Of a stretch of 64,000 bases of DNA, positions 17,924 to 26,405 are shown piece after piece. The notes under the pieces were generated by a model. The model was not told where the DNA came from, ran no database searches, and saw only the letters and a program-made list of their open reading frames with translations. Numbering within the stretch: the first letter of the stretch is position 1; each line of letters starts with the position of its first letter. A program made the translations under genes and the position numbers. This stretch comes from Actinoplanes sichuanensis (GTDB lineage: Bacteria > Actinomycetota > Actinomycetes > Mycobacteriales > Micromonosporaceae). The DNA lies in the NCBI RefSeq assembly GCF_033097365.1, contig NZ_AP028461.1:11373501-11437500 (forward strand), in the 5' to 3' direction.

Positions 17924-18492
17924 GGGTCCCCATACATGTGGTAACCGGCGTCCTCCCAGAACCCCGGTTCGTCCTCGTGCATCATCCGGAGCCCGTCCAC
18001 CCACTTCGCCGACTTCCAGAAGTACAGGTGGGGGATGAGCAGCCGGGCCGGGCCGCCGTGCTCGGGATGCAGGGGCTCGCCGTCGTACTCGTAGGCGATC
18101 CAGGCCTTGCCGTCGAGCAGATCCTCAAGCGGGACGTTCGTGGTGTAGCCGCCGTAGCTGTGCGCCATCACGAAGTCGCCCGCGGTCTCCACGTCCTCGA
18201 AGAGGGTGTCCAGGGAGACGCCCTTCCAGGAGGTGCCGAGCTTGGACCACTTGGTGACGCAGTGGATGTCGACCGTGATCTCCTCGGCCGGCAGGGCGGT
18301 GAACTCCGCCCAGTCCCACGTGTGCTTCTCACCGATCTCGGTGACGATCGTGAACTTCCAGCGCTCCTGCGGGATCCGCGGGGTGGGGCCGGCGGAGAGG
18401 ACCGGGAAGTCGTGCGCGAGGTACTGACCGGGCGGCAGAGCGGGCGACGGCTCTCGCCGCCGCCCGCCGAAACCCGGGGAGATGATGCTCAT
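17893..18492 (-). CDS. Sulfite oxidase-like molybdopterin-dependent oxidoreductase
   Basis: 199 residues consisting of only the Mo-cofactor domain. The ligand Cys is in VDIHCVTKWSKLG. Other family blocks are AHSYGGYTTNVPLEDLL, HGGPARLLIPHLYFWKSAKWV and a C-terminal aromatic region. No twin-arginine signal is visible, so it is probably cytoplasmic, unlike MsrP. It overlaps the flavoprotein gene downstream, and the two probably form an electron-transfer pair. The substrate is not known. Confidence 0.88.
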   Translation of the reverse strand: MSIISPGFGGRRREPSPALPPGQYLAHDFPVLSAGPTPRIPQERWKFTIVTEIGEKHTWDWAEFTALPAEEITVDIHCVTKWSKLGTSWKGVSLDTLFEDVETAGDFVMAHSYGGYTTNVPLEDLLDGKAWIAYEYDGEPLHPEHGGPARLLIPHLYFWKSAKWVDGLRMMHEDEPGFWEDAGYHMYGDPWREQRYHGD

Positions 18493-18538
18493 GAGGTACG
18501 AGTAAACCCCACCCGGGTGACCGCCGTGTATCGGAAGG

Positions 18539-20287
18539 TCAGAGCTTGACCGTGCCGCTGGTCACGCCCTGGACCGCCGCGGTGCCGGCCACCACGACCC
18601 GGTAGCTGCCGGTGGCCAGGCCGGAGATCTTGGTGCCGGCCTTGACCGGGTAGGTCTTGACGTTCTTCCACGAGCTGCCGGCCTTGCGCTGGAGCACCAT
18701 CTTCTGGCTGGGGGCGCCGGCCGCCTTCACGGTCAGCGTGCCCTTGCCCGACTTCTTCGCCGCGACGGTGGCCCGGACCGTGTACTCGACGATCTCCGAC
18801 ACCGAAGCGACGGTGTCCGTCTCGGCGACCGTCACCCGTACCGTGAAGGCACCGGTCGCGGTGTGCTCGATGAAGTAGACGCCGTCCTCGTCGGACTCGA
18901 CGGTGTCGCAGTCCCAGCGGCCGCCGGCGACCGACACGCAGGCCTCCGCCTCCAGACCGGCCAACGACTCACCGTCGGCGCTCACCTGGAACGTGGTCTC
19001 GGTGCCGGTCCCGTAGGAGACCAGCCCGCCCTCGTCAGCGGACAGCTCCGGCGTGACCCGCTCGTCGTCGCCGCCACCGTCGCCACCGCCGGCCGCCTCC
19101 TGCAGCGCCGCCGCCGCGTCGATCCGACCGTGCCCGAAGTCGGAGTCGAAGCCGGCCACGCCGAGGTCGACGGCCGAACGCTCCAGGGCGTTCTGGACGT
19201 CGTCCGGGGTGAGGTCCGGGTTGACCGCCTTGAGCAGGGCGGCCACCGCGGCCACGTGCGGCGACGCCATCGAGGTGCCGTTGAGCTCGGCGTACTCGCT
19301 GCCGTCGTCGGTCAGGTCACCCGGGTAGGTGCTGATGATGCCGCTACCGGGCGCGGCCACGTCCACGTAGTCGCCGCGGTTGGAGTATTCGGCGATCTCG
19401 TCGTCGGCGTCGGTGGCGGCGACCGCGATGACCCCGTCGTAGGCGGCCGGATAGCTGGTCGGGCTGCCCTCCTCACGCTCGTTGCCGGCCGCCGCGACGA
19501 CGGTGACGCCGTTCTCGATCGCGTAGGCGACCGCGGTCTCCTCGGCGTCGGTGGCGGTGTCCGAGCCCAGCGACAGGTTGATCACCTGGGCGCCGTTGTC
19601 GACGGCCCAGACGATGCCCTCGGCGGTGTCCGAGGTGTAGCCGCTGCCGTTCGCGTCGAGCACCTTGATCGGCAGGATCTTGGCGTCCGGGGCGATGCCG
19701 GCGATGCCCGCGTCGTTGCCGGCGACCGCGGCGACGGTGCCCGCCACGTGGGTGCCGTGCCCGTTGCCGTCCGAGTCGCCGCCCTCGGTGTCGTCGATCG
19801 CGTCGTATCCGGTCAGGACGTTGCCGGCCAGGTCGGGGTGTGCACCGTCGACGCCGGTGTCGATCACCGCGACGACCACCTCGGAGCCGGTGCTCTCCTC
19901 CCAGGCGGACGGCACGTTGATCTTCTCGAGGTCCCACTGGTCGGCGCGGTAGGTGTCGTTGTCGTCCGGGATGTCGAGGGCGTGCACCGGGCGGTCGATC
20001 TCGACGCTGATCGTGCCGGCGGTCTTCCGGGCGGACGAGATGATCCGCTCGGCGGTCACCCGGTCGGAGGCCTCGTGGACCGCGAAGACCGGTCGCCCGG
20101 TGGCGTCCTTCGAGGTCGTCACGATCCGGACCGGCTGGGTCGCGGAGACGGTCGCCGGGAGGGCCAGTCCGTAGGAGACCGGGCTGAACGCCTGGCTCCC
20201 GGCGGGCAGCGCGAACGCGCCCAGTGCAGCGGCGGTGACCGCCGCGATTCCGCCGGCAAGAACGTTCCGCCGCGCCGTCTTCCGCAT
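18539..20287 (-). CDS. Secreted subtilisin-like serine protease (S8), paralogue 1
   Basis: 582 residues from the ATG at 20287, with GAAGGG upstream. A Sec signal peptide is followed by an I9-like propeptide (about 35-105). The triad is Asp143 (AVIDTGVD), His177 (NGHGTH) and Ser339 (NGTSMASPH), with oxyanion Asn269. After a Gly/Asp-rich linker come two beta-type regions; the C-terminus ([19 protein letters not shown]) matches the ends of the two proteases at 34.3 and 36.3 kb, so all three are paralogues with a shared C-terminal domain. It is acidic and has no Pro-Thr linker, unlike the other two. Likely role: extracellular proteolysis. Confidence 0.92.
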   Translation of the reverse strand: MRKTARRNVLAGGIAAVTAAALGAFALPAGSQAFSPVSYGLALPATVSATQPVRIVTTSKDATGRPVFAVHEASDRVTAERIISSARKTAGTISVEIDRPVHALDIPDDNDTYRADQWDLEKINVPSAWEESTGSEVVVAVIDTGVDGAHPDLAGNVLTGYDAIDDTEGGDSDGNGHGTHVAGTVAAVAGNDAGIAGIAPDAKILPIKVLDANGSGYTSDTAEGIVWAVDNGAQVINLSLGSDTATDAEETAVAYAIENGVTVVAAAGNEREEGSPTSYPAAYDGVIAVAATDADDEIAEYSNRGDYVDVAAPGSGIISTYPGDLTDDGSEYAELNGTSMASPHVAAVAALLKAVNPDLTPDDVQNALERSAVDLGVAGFDSDFGHGRIDAAAALQEAAGGGDGGGDDERVTPELSADEGGLVSYGTGTETTFQVSADGESLAGLEAEACVSVAGGRWDCDTVESDEDGVYFIEHTATGAFTVRVTVAETDTVASVSEIVEYTVRATVAAKKSGKGTLTVKAAGAPSQKMVLQRKAGSSWKNVKTYPVKAGTKISGLATGSYRVVVAGTAAVQGVTSGTVKL

Positions 20288-20397
20288 CTGGTAGCACCCT
20301 TCGGTCGGTGGGCCTACCCATCCGTGGCCGGCCCTGGCGATAAAGGTGCGGGTAGTGAAGTGCGTTTCAGGGTCCGGTGGGGTGCGGTTCGGGTGCG

Positions 20398-20403
20398 TAG
20401 GAT
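20398..20403 (+). promoter_or_regulatory. -10 box placing the start codon at the transcript 5' end
   Basis: TAGGAT is followed by exactly seven bases and then ATG at 20411, with no ribosome binding site. This is the usual signature of a leaderless actinobacterial gene. Confidence 0.5.
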
Positions 20404-20410
20404 CGGAATC

Positions 20411-20845
20411 ATGCCGTTGACGGGTGAATATGCCCCCAGTCCCTCCGACTGGGCGCGCGATCAGGCAGAGAAGTACGAGGCCACCGGCGGTGCCGAGGCC
20501 AACGACATCATGGGCAAGCCGATCATCGTATTGACCTCGGTCGGTGCGAAGAGCGGCCTGCTGCGCAAGACCCCATTGATGCGGGTCGAGCACGACGGGG
20601 AGTATGCGGTCGTCGGCTCGCTCGGTGGGGCGCCGAAGAATCCGGTGTGGGTCTACAACCTGCGCAAGAACCCGCTCGTCGAGCTCCAGGACGGTGAAGT
20701 CAAACAGGACTACACCGCCCGGGAGCTGTCCGGTGCGGAACGGGAGGTGTGGTGGGAGCGGGCCGCGGCCGCCTTCCCGCAGTACAACGAGTACACGAAG
20801 AAGACCGACCGGCTCATCCCGGTCTTCCTGCTGACCCGCACCTGA
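20411..20845 (+). CDS. F420-type nitroreductase-family oxidoreductase (Ddn/DUF385)
   Basis: 144 residues. Motifs of the deazaflavin-dependent family are visible: [44 protein letters not shown], followed by [12 protein letters not shown] and the basic or aromatic C-terminal helix. Members use reduced F420 to reduce quinones or nitro compounds, or bind it only. The gene is monocistronic and probably leaderless. The electron acceptor is not known. Confidence 0.88.
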   Translation: MPLTGEYAPSPSDWARDQAEKYEATGGAEANDIMGKPIIVLTSVGAKSGLLRKTPLMRVEHDGEYAVVGSLGGAPKNPVWVYNLRKNPLVELQDGEVKQDYTARELSGAEREVWWERAAAAFPQYNEYTKKTDRLIPVFLLTRT

Positions 20846-20959
20846 TCCGGATCCGATCACGGACCCCGGTCCCGTGGGCGCGAGCGACGATCGCATCCAC
20901 GGGACCGGGCCTTGGTAGATTGCTTCGAAGTAAGATTGAATCTAGCTTCGGGAGCTCGG

Positions 20960-22408
20960 ATGTTCGTGGGGCGGCGCGCCGAGCTCGACATGCTCACCAA
21001 GGACCTTGACCGCATACGACGTACGGGCGGGGGCCGTTCCGTCGCTGTCCGGGGACGGCGGCAGGTCGGGAAGTCACGACTGGTTCAGGAATTGTGCGAC
21101 CGGGCGGGGCTGCCCTACTGCTTCTACACCGCGGTCAAAGGCGCATCGAGTACTGAGGCGGTCGGCCAGTTCCTCGGCGCCCTGCGTGACTCGTCGCTGC
21201 TCACCCCCGCCGGTCGTGACCTGCTTCCTTCTCAGCCGCCATCGGGCGGCTGGGGAGACATGCTGCGACTCCTCGCCGGTGTACTCCCTGACACACCGAG
21301 CATCGTGGTGCTCGACGAACTTCCGTGGCTCTCCGAGCAGGACCCGACCTTCGACGGGCATCTGCAGGTCGTCTGGGACCGGCTCCTTTCGAGCAAGCCC
21401 GTGCTCCTGCTGCTGCTCGGCAGTGACCTGCACATGATGCAGCGGTTCACCGAGTACGACCGGCCGTTCTACGGCCGGGCCGCCAACATGGTCCTCGGGC
21501 CTTTCAACCTCGCCGAAACCGCTGCGGTGACCGAGCTGAGTGGGGCCGACGCCATCGACGCCCACCTGATAACCGGTGGGTTGCCCGGTATCTGTCTGGA
21601 GTGGTCTCCAGGATCCCCACCCACCGATTTCCTGAGTACGGAGATCACCAGCAAGACTTCGGCATTGTTCACCGTCCCCGAGCAGTCCCTGGCGTCGGAG
21701 TTCCCCGCTCCGGATACGGCTCGACGCGTTCTCGAAGCAGTCGGTGGGCTGGGCGGCCGGACCTTCAGCAACATCGCCGCGGCCGCTGGCGACCGCGGTG
21801 GGCCGGTCAGTTCCGGCACTCTGTCCCCGCTACTTCACCGGCTCGTCGACGAGAAGAAGATTCTGGCCGTCGACAAACCGCTGTCCACCAAACCCAGCAA
21901 ACTGGCTCAGTACCGGATCGCCGACAGCAACCTGCGCCTCTACCTGGCCATCCTCCGGGATGTGCACCAACTGATCCTCCGCGACCGCATCGCAGCCGCC
22001 CGAGCCGTGCTCGAAGCACGCTGGTCCACGTGGCGCGGTCATGCCGTGGAGCCGATCATCCGGGACGCGCTCGCCCTCGCCGCCGGTGCCGGGGAACTGG
22101 GGTGGACCGACACATGGGAAGTCGGCGGCTGGTGGAACCGCCAGGCAAACCCTGAGATCGATTTGGTCGGAGCCGACCGCGCCCCGATCGCCTCCCGCAT
22201 CGCGTTCGCGGGTTCCATCAAGTGGCAGGACGGCCCGTTCGACCGGCACCATCTCGATGACCTACGTCGTCACGCGCCGATGATTCCCGGATTCGAGCCC
22301 GGCACCAGCGGTCTGGTGGTCGTCAGCCGCTCGGGAACCGACCTGCCCTCCGGGGCGGTGGACCTGATCTGGGGTCCCGACGACATCGTCCGGGCCTGGT
22401 CTGCCTGA
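20960..22408 (+). CDS. AAA ATPase of the DUF234/archaeal ATPase type
   Basis: 482 residues from the ATG at 20960, which has GGGAG upstream. Walker A is GRRQVGKS and Walker B is SIVVLDELPWL, followed by LLLLLGSDLHMM. A winged-helix part (about 250-330) precedes a C-terminal DUF234-like domain (about 370-480) with EVGGWWNRQANPEIDLVGAD, which resembles a restriction-like nuclease core (E...D...V). Proteins of this type are found in mobile and defence contexts in archaea and bacteria, but their role is unclear. The gene ends one base before the end of the convergent adenylosuccinate-synthetase-like gene. Confidence 0.85.
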   Translation: MFVGRRAELDMLTKDLDRIRRTGGGRSVAVRGRRQVGKSRLVQELCDRAGLPYCFYTAVKGASSTEAVGQFLGALRDSSLLTPAGRDLLPSQPPSGGWGDMLRLLAGVLPDTPSIVVLDELPWLSEQDPTFDGHLQVVWDRLLSSKPVLLLLLGSDLHMMQRFTEYDRPFYGRAANMVLGPFNLAETAAVTELSGADAIDAHLITGGLPGICLEWSPGSPPTDFLSTEITSKTSALFTVPEQSLASEFPAPDTARRVLEAVGGLGGRTFSNIAAAAGDRGGPVSSGTLSPLLHRLVDEKKILAVDKPLSTKPSKLAQYRIADSNLRLYLAILRDVHQLILRDRIAAARAVLEARWSTWRGHAVEPIIRDALALAAGAGELGWTDTWEVGGWWNRQANPEIDLVGADRAPIASRIAFAGSIKWQDGPFDRHHLDDLRRHAPMIPGFEPGTSGLVVVSRSGTDLPSGAVDLIWGPDDIVRAWSA

Positions 22409-22409
22409 G

Positions 22410-23603
22410 TCAGTCGCGGAGCTTCTTGTCCGAGGAGAGCGGCCCGTAGGACTCCAGTAGCACCGGAGCACCCAGTCGAGACGAGATCGCGTCACACCAA
22501 TCGTCCGGCCGTGTCGTGCGATCGGGGCGGGTCGCGGCCAGGCGGGCGCCGAGTGCCTCCTGATACCCGAGGTCGCGGTGCGGGCCGGGCACGATCCGGT
22601 CCCAGATCTCGTCACCGGTGCGGTAGGCGTCGACGATTCCCAGGTCGGGGCAGCGCCCCGGCACGTCCAGGTGGGTGATCGCCAGGGCGTCGACACCGCC
22701 GGCCACCTCCACCGCGTACCGATGGGCGACCGCGTCGAAGTGGCCGGTCCGGAAGGCGCCCTGCCACGGATCCCGTCCGTTGTGGCGTTCCGGCAGGTAC
22801 AGCGACGGATCCTCGGTCACGAACGGGCCGGCGCCGTGCCTGATGGTGTAGGTGCGCACCACGCCGAGCCTGGTGAAATCGGCGCAGAGGGCCGACACGT
22901 TGTCGAACGTGGTCGTCGACCACGTGGTGTGCGGGTGCCAGCCCCGCCACTCGTCCAGCAGCACACCCTGGGCGCCCTCGAACACGCACGGCCCCGAGGC
23001 GAGCAGCTCCTCGGTGTACGACGATCCGACGATCCGGACCGCCTCGCCGAACTCGGTGAACGCGTCCACCACGTCGTCGACCGGGATGCCGCAGTCGCCC
23101 AGGGATGCCCGCACCGCCGCCAGCCGTTGCCGCAGCCGCGGCGGTGAGAGCACGTCACCCACCCGGGGAGCATCGGGATGCGTTTCGGCGTACGCCATCG
23201 TCTCGCCCACGCCCATGCCACAGGAACCGTGCCGGTCCGCACCTCGCCGGGTCTCCCGCCGTCGGTTCGCGGCGCGATGCCACGGAGTGGCGAGCAGAGC
23301 GTTCCCATCCACCGTGAGCAGGTGGAACGGATTGCCGAGCGCGGCCGCCTCGCCGGCCAGGGCGAGCGGGTCGACCACCATGAACCGGGTCAGGTGGGTC
23401 GGCACGTCCCGCAGCGTGCCCGACCCGAACTGGGCGAACGTGTGGTGCCGCCCGGCCTCGGTGGTCACGTTGTGTGCGGCCTGCGCGCCCCCGTTGAACC
23501 GCAGCACCGCCCTGGGCCTGCTCACCGAGCAGAGGAAGTCGACCACCGTGCCTTTGCCGGCGTCGCCGTACCCGAGGTCGACGACCGCGACGTGCCCGTT
23601 CAC
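22410..23603 (-). CDS. Divergent adenylosuccinate synthetase-like protein (PurA homologue)
   Basis: 397 residues from the GTG at 23603, which overlaps the VWA stop (GTGA). GTP and IMP-type motifs are recognisable: GDAGKG (GDEGKGK in PurA, catalytic Asp kept), RFNGGAQAAHNV (catalytic His kept), GSCGMGVGE, FEGAQGVLLDE, RHGAGPF and ITHLDV. The aspartate-binding loop of PurA (ATTGRRRRTG) is missing; here the region reads DPWQGAFRTG. The protein is also about 30 residues shorter. It probably ligates a purine nucleotide to something other than aspartate, or has another role (inference). It is the last gene of a four-gene operon and is unlikely to be the housekeeping PurA. Confidence 0.82.
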   Translation of the reverse strand: MNGHVAVVDLGYGDAGKGTVVDFLCSVSRPRAVLRFNGGAQAAHNVTTEAGRHHTFAQFGSGTLRDVPTHLTRFMVVDPLALAGEAAALGNPFHLLTVDGNALLATPWHRAANRRRETRRGADRHGSCGMGVGETMAYAETHPDAPRVGDVLSPPRLRQRLAAVRASLGDCGIPVDDVVDAFTEFGEAVRIVGSSYTEELLASGPCVFEGAQGVLLDEWRGWHPHTTWSTTTFDNVSALCADFTRLGVVRTYTIRHGAGPFVTEDPSLYLPERHNGRDPWQGAFRTGHFDAVAHRYAVEVAGGVDALAITHLDVPGRCPDLGIVDAYRTGDEIWDRIVPGPHRDLGYQEALGARLAATRPDRTTRPDDWCDAISSRLGAPVLLESYGPLSSDKKLRD

Positions 23604-24556
23604 AACCGCTGGTTTCCGCCCGGGCCCCCGGCGATCTCGAACGTCGACCGCACCACCGTGGTCCGCTGCAGCGGCGCCAGCGCCCGCCCCACCGAGCCGC
23701 CGGCCCGCGAACCCACATCGGTCAGGTCGGCGATGCCCTCGTCCAGGTCGATCGCGTCCTCGCCGAGGCCGACGGTCAGCGCGATCGTCTCGCACACCGC
23801 GTCCAGGTCGTCGAGTTCCAGGACGTTCTGGCCGAGCAGCTTGCGCCAGCGCGACAGCACCTCCTTGTCGCCGCTGTGGTGGGCCGCCGTCGGCAGGATG
23901 TAGTAGACCTCGTACTTGCGCTTGAGCTCGGTCAGGATGTCCTCGGTCGAGATCGGCTCCGACAGGTCGTCGCCGATGATCGCCTTCACCTCGCGCGGCT
24001 TCACCCGCGGGTACGGCATCTCGTCGCCGATGATGAACAGGTAGCCCTTCCGTCCCCGGTTGACCATCGAGTCGAGGATCGTGTGCCGGGCCATGAAGTA
24101 GAGGGCCAGCTCGTACGACTCGTGCTTCTGACCGCCGCCACCGCCCTCCAGGACGAACCGGGCCAGATCCTCGTCCATCCGGTTGTCCGACTCGAACTGC
24201 CCGATCTGCAGCGGTGCCCGGTCACAGGTGGCGTCACCGATCGCGCCGAACATGATCTGCGGGTCGACCGCGTAGTTCTTCCGGGTCAGCAGGCCCAGCA
24301 GCTGCGGCAGTTTCGTCTGCAGCACCCGTGGCACGGTGCCCATCGAACCCGTCACGTCGAACAGCACCGCGATCGGTGTGCTGAACGGGTGCTCCTCGCT
24401 GTCCCGGCTCTCCCGCATGAACACACCGTCCGGGTCCAGGTCCGGGTGGACGGTCCGGGCACCCGAGTCGCTGTAGTCGAACGCGCTCTTGCCGGACGCG
24501 GCCCGGTAGCCGGCGGCCGCCGTGTAGACATCGGTGGACCAGTGTCCGCTTCCCAT
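23600..24556 (-). CDS. VWA-domain protein of the Nudix/pseudokinase operon
   Basis: 318 residues from the ATG at 24556 with GAGGAG upstream, ten bases after the pseudokinase stop. The metal-ion-dependent adhesion motif DVTGS is at 67-71 (IAVLFDVTGSMG), with further blocks at FGAIGDA and YLFIIGDEMPY. The N-terminal 55 residues (GSGHWSTDVYTAAAGYRAASG) are a conserved-looking extension rich in Gly, Ser and Tyr. There is no signal or membrane segment. It may act as a scaffold for the pseudokinase or the PurA-like enzyme (inference). Confidence 0.88.
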   Translation of the reverse strand: MGSGHWSTDVYTAAAGYRAASGKSAFDYSDSGARTVHPDLDPDGVFMRESRDSEEHPFSTPIAVLFDVTGSMGTVPRVLQTKLPQLLGLLTRKNYAVDPQIMFGAIGDATCDRAPLQIGQFESDNRMDEDLARFVLEGGGGGQKHESYELALYFMARHTILDSMVNRGRKGYLFIIGDEMPYPRVKPREVKAIIGDDLSEPISTEDILTELKRKYEVYYILPTAAHHSGDKEVLSRWRKLLGQNVLELDDLDAVCETIALTVGLGEDAIDLDEGIADLTDVGSRAGGSVGRALAPLQRTTVVRSTFEIAGGPGGNQRL

Positions 24557-24566
24557 GATGTGCTCC

Positions 24567-25520
24567 TCAGTTCCGGTACTGCGGGGGGATGATGTCGTCG
24601 AGTTCGCCCAACAGGGCCCAGGCGTCCTGCGGCCGCATCCGCGGCGCGTCATAGGTGCAGCCGGCGGCGAATCGCCGCAGCTGGACGGGCATCCGCGAGC
24701 CCATCAGCCGCGTCATCAGCACCGTCGCCATGTAGATGTCGGTGGCGGGTCCAGCGGTCCGGTCGTGGCGCACCTCCGGCGGATAGTGGTCCTCCCTCGC
24801 CTTCACTATCGCCGCTGGTCGATGTCCCGCATAGCACCAGTCGACCAGAACCAGTCCACGCCTTCTCGGATGGATCAGCACGTGCTCGGGGAGGACCGCC
24901 CCGTGGATCACGCCGGCCCGGTGCGCCCAGCCGAGCGCGATCAGTAGCCGGCGCCAGATCCAGGCCGCCTCCCGTACCCCCAGATCGCCTTTGATCTCGG
25001 CCAGACTGCCCATCCCGCGCTGCCGTTCCAGCACGTTGACCAGACGGCGTCGGCGCTGGTCGTCCTCGTGGACGAAGGTCTCGATCAGGCGCGGCGCATA
25101 GGGACGGAATCTCGGGTCGCCGTCGGCCCACAGCCTGCGCAACGCGGCCGCCTCGGTCTCCATCAGATCGTTGTCCGCGGGGGAGCGCGGGATCTTGATC
25201 AGACGGTCGCCTTCGGTGAACAGGTCGGCGATGTCGCCGCTGCCCCAGGGCTCGGTTCTCCATTCGTCTTTTTGCTTATAGAGGGCCGAGAGCTTCGCGA
25301 AGGCGTCCGTCGCGGTTGCGCGCCGATGCGCACTCACCGCGTCCGGGTGGATCAATTTAGCCCATTTGCGGTACGCCCGACCTGCGCCGATTTCGACGTC
25401 GGTCAGATCCTGGAAGCTCCGGGCGGCGATGATCCGTGCCACCGCCTCCTCGAACGTCAGCTCCGCCCCGGGGTCGGCCCGGTCCATGGTGGCGGTCGTC
25501 GCCGCCCGGAATCCGCTCAT
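24567..25520 (-). CDS. J-domain protein fused to a kinase-like (pseudokinase) domain
   Basis: 317 residues. The ATG at 25520 overlaps the Nudix stop (ATGA). Residues about 22-85 look like a J domain, with HPD at 58-60 between two helices. From about 92 a protein-kinase fold can be followed: LIKIP (Lys109), helix-C Glu near 123, LGWAHRAGVIHGAVLPEHVLI (catalytic loop 203-215) and LVLVDW (Asp227). The catalytic-loop Asp is Ala208 and the following Asn is His, so phosphotransfer is doubtful. A conserved C-terminal stretch ends LGELDDIIPPQYRN. J domains recruit Hsp70, so it may couple chaperone activity to the VWA or PurA-like partner (inference). Confidence 0.82.
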   Translation of the reverse strand: MSGFRAATTATMDRADPGAELTFEEAVARIIAARSFQDLTDVEIGAGRAYRKWAKLIHPDAVSAHRRATATDAFAKLSALYKQKDEWRTEPWGSGDIADLFTEGDRLIKIPRSPADNDLMETEAAALRRLWADGDPRFRPYAPRLIETFVHEDDQRRRRLVNVLERQRGMGSLAEIKGDLGVREAAWIWRRLLIALGWAHRAGVIHGAVLPEHVLIHPRRRGLVLVDWCYAGHRPAAIVKAREDHYPPEVRHDRTAGPATDIYMATVLMTRLMGSRMPVQLRRFAAGCTYDAPRMRPQDAWALLGELDDIIPPQYRN

Positions 25521-26266
25521 CGCACCCGGTCCTCCCTGGTCGGGCGGAGCAGCGCCGGGTGCAGCAGTCGGGCGTCGCCGGCCCGGTACAGCTTCGCCTT
25601 CGGCCCGCCCCGCTCGCCGCCCTTGGTCGTGGTCTCCCCGGTGCTCTCCACGAACCCGGGAACCGACAGCACCTTCCGGTGGAAGTTGCCGGCGTGCAGC
25701 TCCTCGCCCCACACCGCCGCATACACCTGCCGGAGCTCGCCGATGGTGAACTCGGGGTCGGTGAACGCGGTCGCCAGCGGCGTGTACTCCAGCTTCGACC
25801 GGGCCCGCTCCAGACCGTCGGCCAGCACCTGGTCGTGGTCGAAGGCCAGGTCGACGGCCTCCTCGACGGGCACCCAGTAGGCGCGGGCGGCGTCACTGCC
25901 GGCGGTCGGCTCGGGCAGGCTCGGCGCGAACGCCAGGTAGGCCACCGAGACGACCCGCATGCGGGGGTCGCGGCCCGGGTTGCCATACGTCTTGAGCTGC
26001 TCCAGGTGGACCCGGTCGAGGTCACCCTCGCCCGGGGTCAGCCCGGTCTCCTCGGCCAGCTCCCGAACGGCCGCCGCGTCGAGCGTCTCCTCCCTGGTGA
26101 ACCCACCGGGGAGGGCCCGCCGCCCGGCGAAGGGCGGAGCGGCCCGCTCGACCAGAAGCACACAGAGCCGCCCGTCCCGGATGGTCAGCGCCACCACGTC
26201 GACGGTCACCGCGACCGCCGGGTAGTCCCGCGGGTCATATCCCGCCAGGAAACTCGCCTCATCCAT
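25517..26266 (-). CDS. NrtR-like Nudix hydrolase/transcriptional regulator
   Basis: 249 residues, ATG at 26266 with AAGGA upstream. The complete Nudix box is at 54-76 (G-x5-E-x7-REUXEEXGU as GGFTREETL...RELAEETGL). The C-terminal region (DPEFTIGELRQVYAAVWGEEL...NFHRKVL) is the winged helix of NrtR-type regulators. NrtR proteins sense ADP-ribose and control NAD metabolism; an intact Nudix box suggests that this one may also hydrolyse ADP-ribose-like compounds. It is the first gene of the operon, and a 27-bp interrupted palindrome 20 bp upstream probably mediates autoregulation. Confidence 0.88.
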   Translation of the reverse strand: MDEASFLAGYDPRDYPAVAVTVDVVALTIRDGRLCVLLVERAAPPFAGRRALPGGFTREETLDAAAVRELAEETGLTPGEGDLDRVHLEQLKTYGNPGRDPRMRVVSVAYLAFAPSLPEPTAGSDAARAYWVPVEEAVDLAFDHDQVLADGLERARSKLEYTPLATAFTDPEFTIGELRQVYAAVWGEELHAGNFHRKVLSVPGFVESTGETTTKGGERGGPKAKLYRAGDARLLHPALLRPTREDRVR

Positions 26267-26286
26267 GGTGCCGTCCTTCTCGCTCT

Positions 26287-26313
26287 GAGTATTTCTCAAG
26301 TTGAGTCCTACTC
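26287..26313. promoter_or_regulatory. Interrupted palindrome before the Nudix operon (operator candidate)
   Basis: Two nested inverted repeats share one centre at 26300: GAGTA (26287-26291) with TACTC (26309-26313), and CTCAA with TTGAG (26295-26305). Ten of thirteen base pairs match. It ends 20 bp before the operon start codon and has the architecture expected for a dimeric winged-helix NrtR-like protein. Confidence 0.6.
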
Positions 26314-26357
26314 GATCTGAGACGAACCTAGCGTGGATGGCGGCGGGTGTCAAGAAG

Positions 26358-26390
26358 AAAGCCCGCGCCCCGGCTCGGGGTGCGGGCTTT
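26358..26390 (-). terminator. Intrinsic terminator after the DUF1540 gene
   Basis: AAAGCCCGC and GCGGGCTTT frame an inner CCCCG/CGGGG pairing. Read on the minus strand, the stem is followed by TTTCTTCTTG. It begins 15 bases past the DUF1540 stop and separates that gene from the Nudix promoter. Confidence 0.8.
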
Positions 26391-26405
26391 CCGGGTCGAA
26401 TGTGG

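Noticed and set aside
17180..18004. 274-residue start for the flavoprotein gene
   Set aside because: It would overlap the sulfite-oxidase-like gene by over 110 bases, with a non-family N-terminus.
20960..22408. Transposase or phage integrase
   Set aside because: Although DUF234-type ATPases occur on mobile elements, there are no inverted repeats, target duplications or recombinase motifs here.
22410..23603. Phage-like PurZ (2-aminoadenine synthesis)
   Set aside because: The GDxGKG Asp is kept and there are no phage genes, dATPase or DNA polymerase partners next to it.
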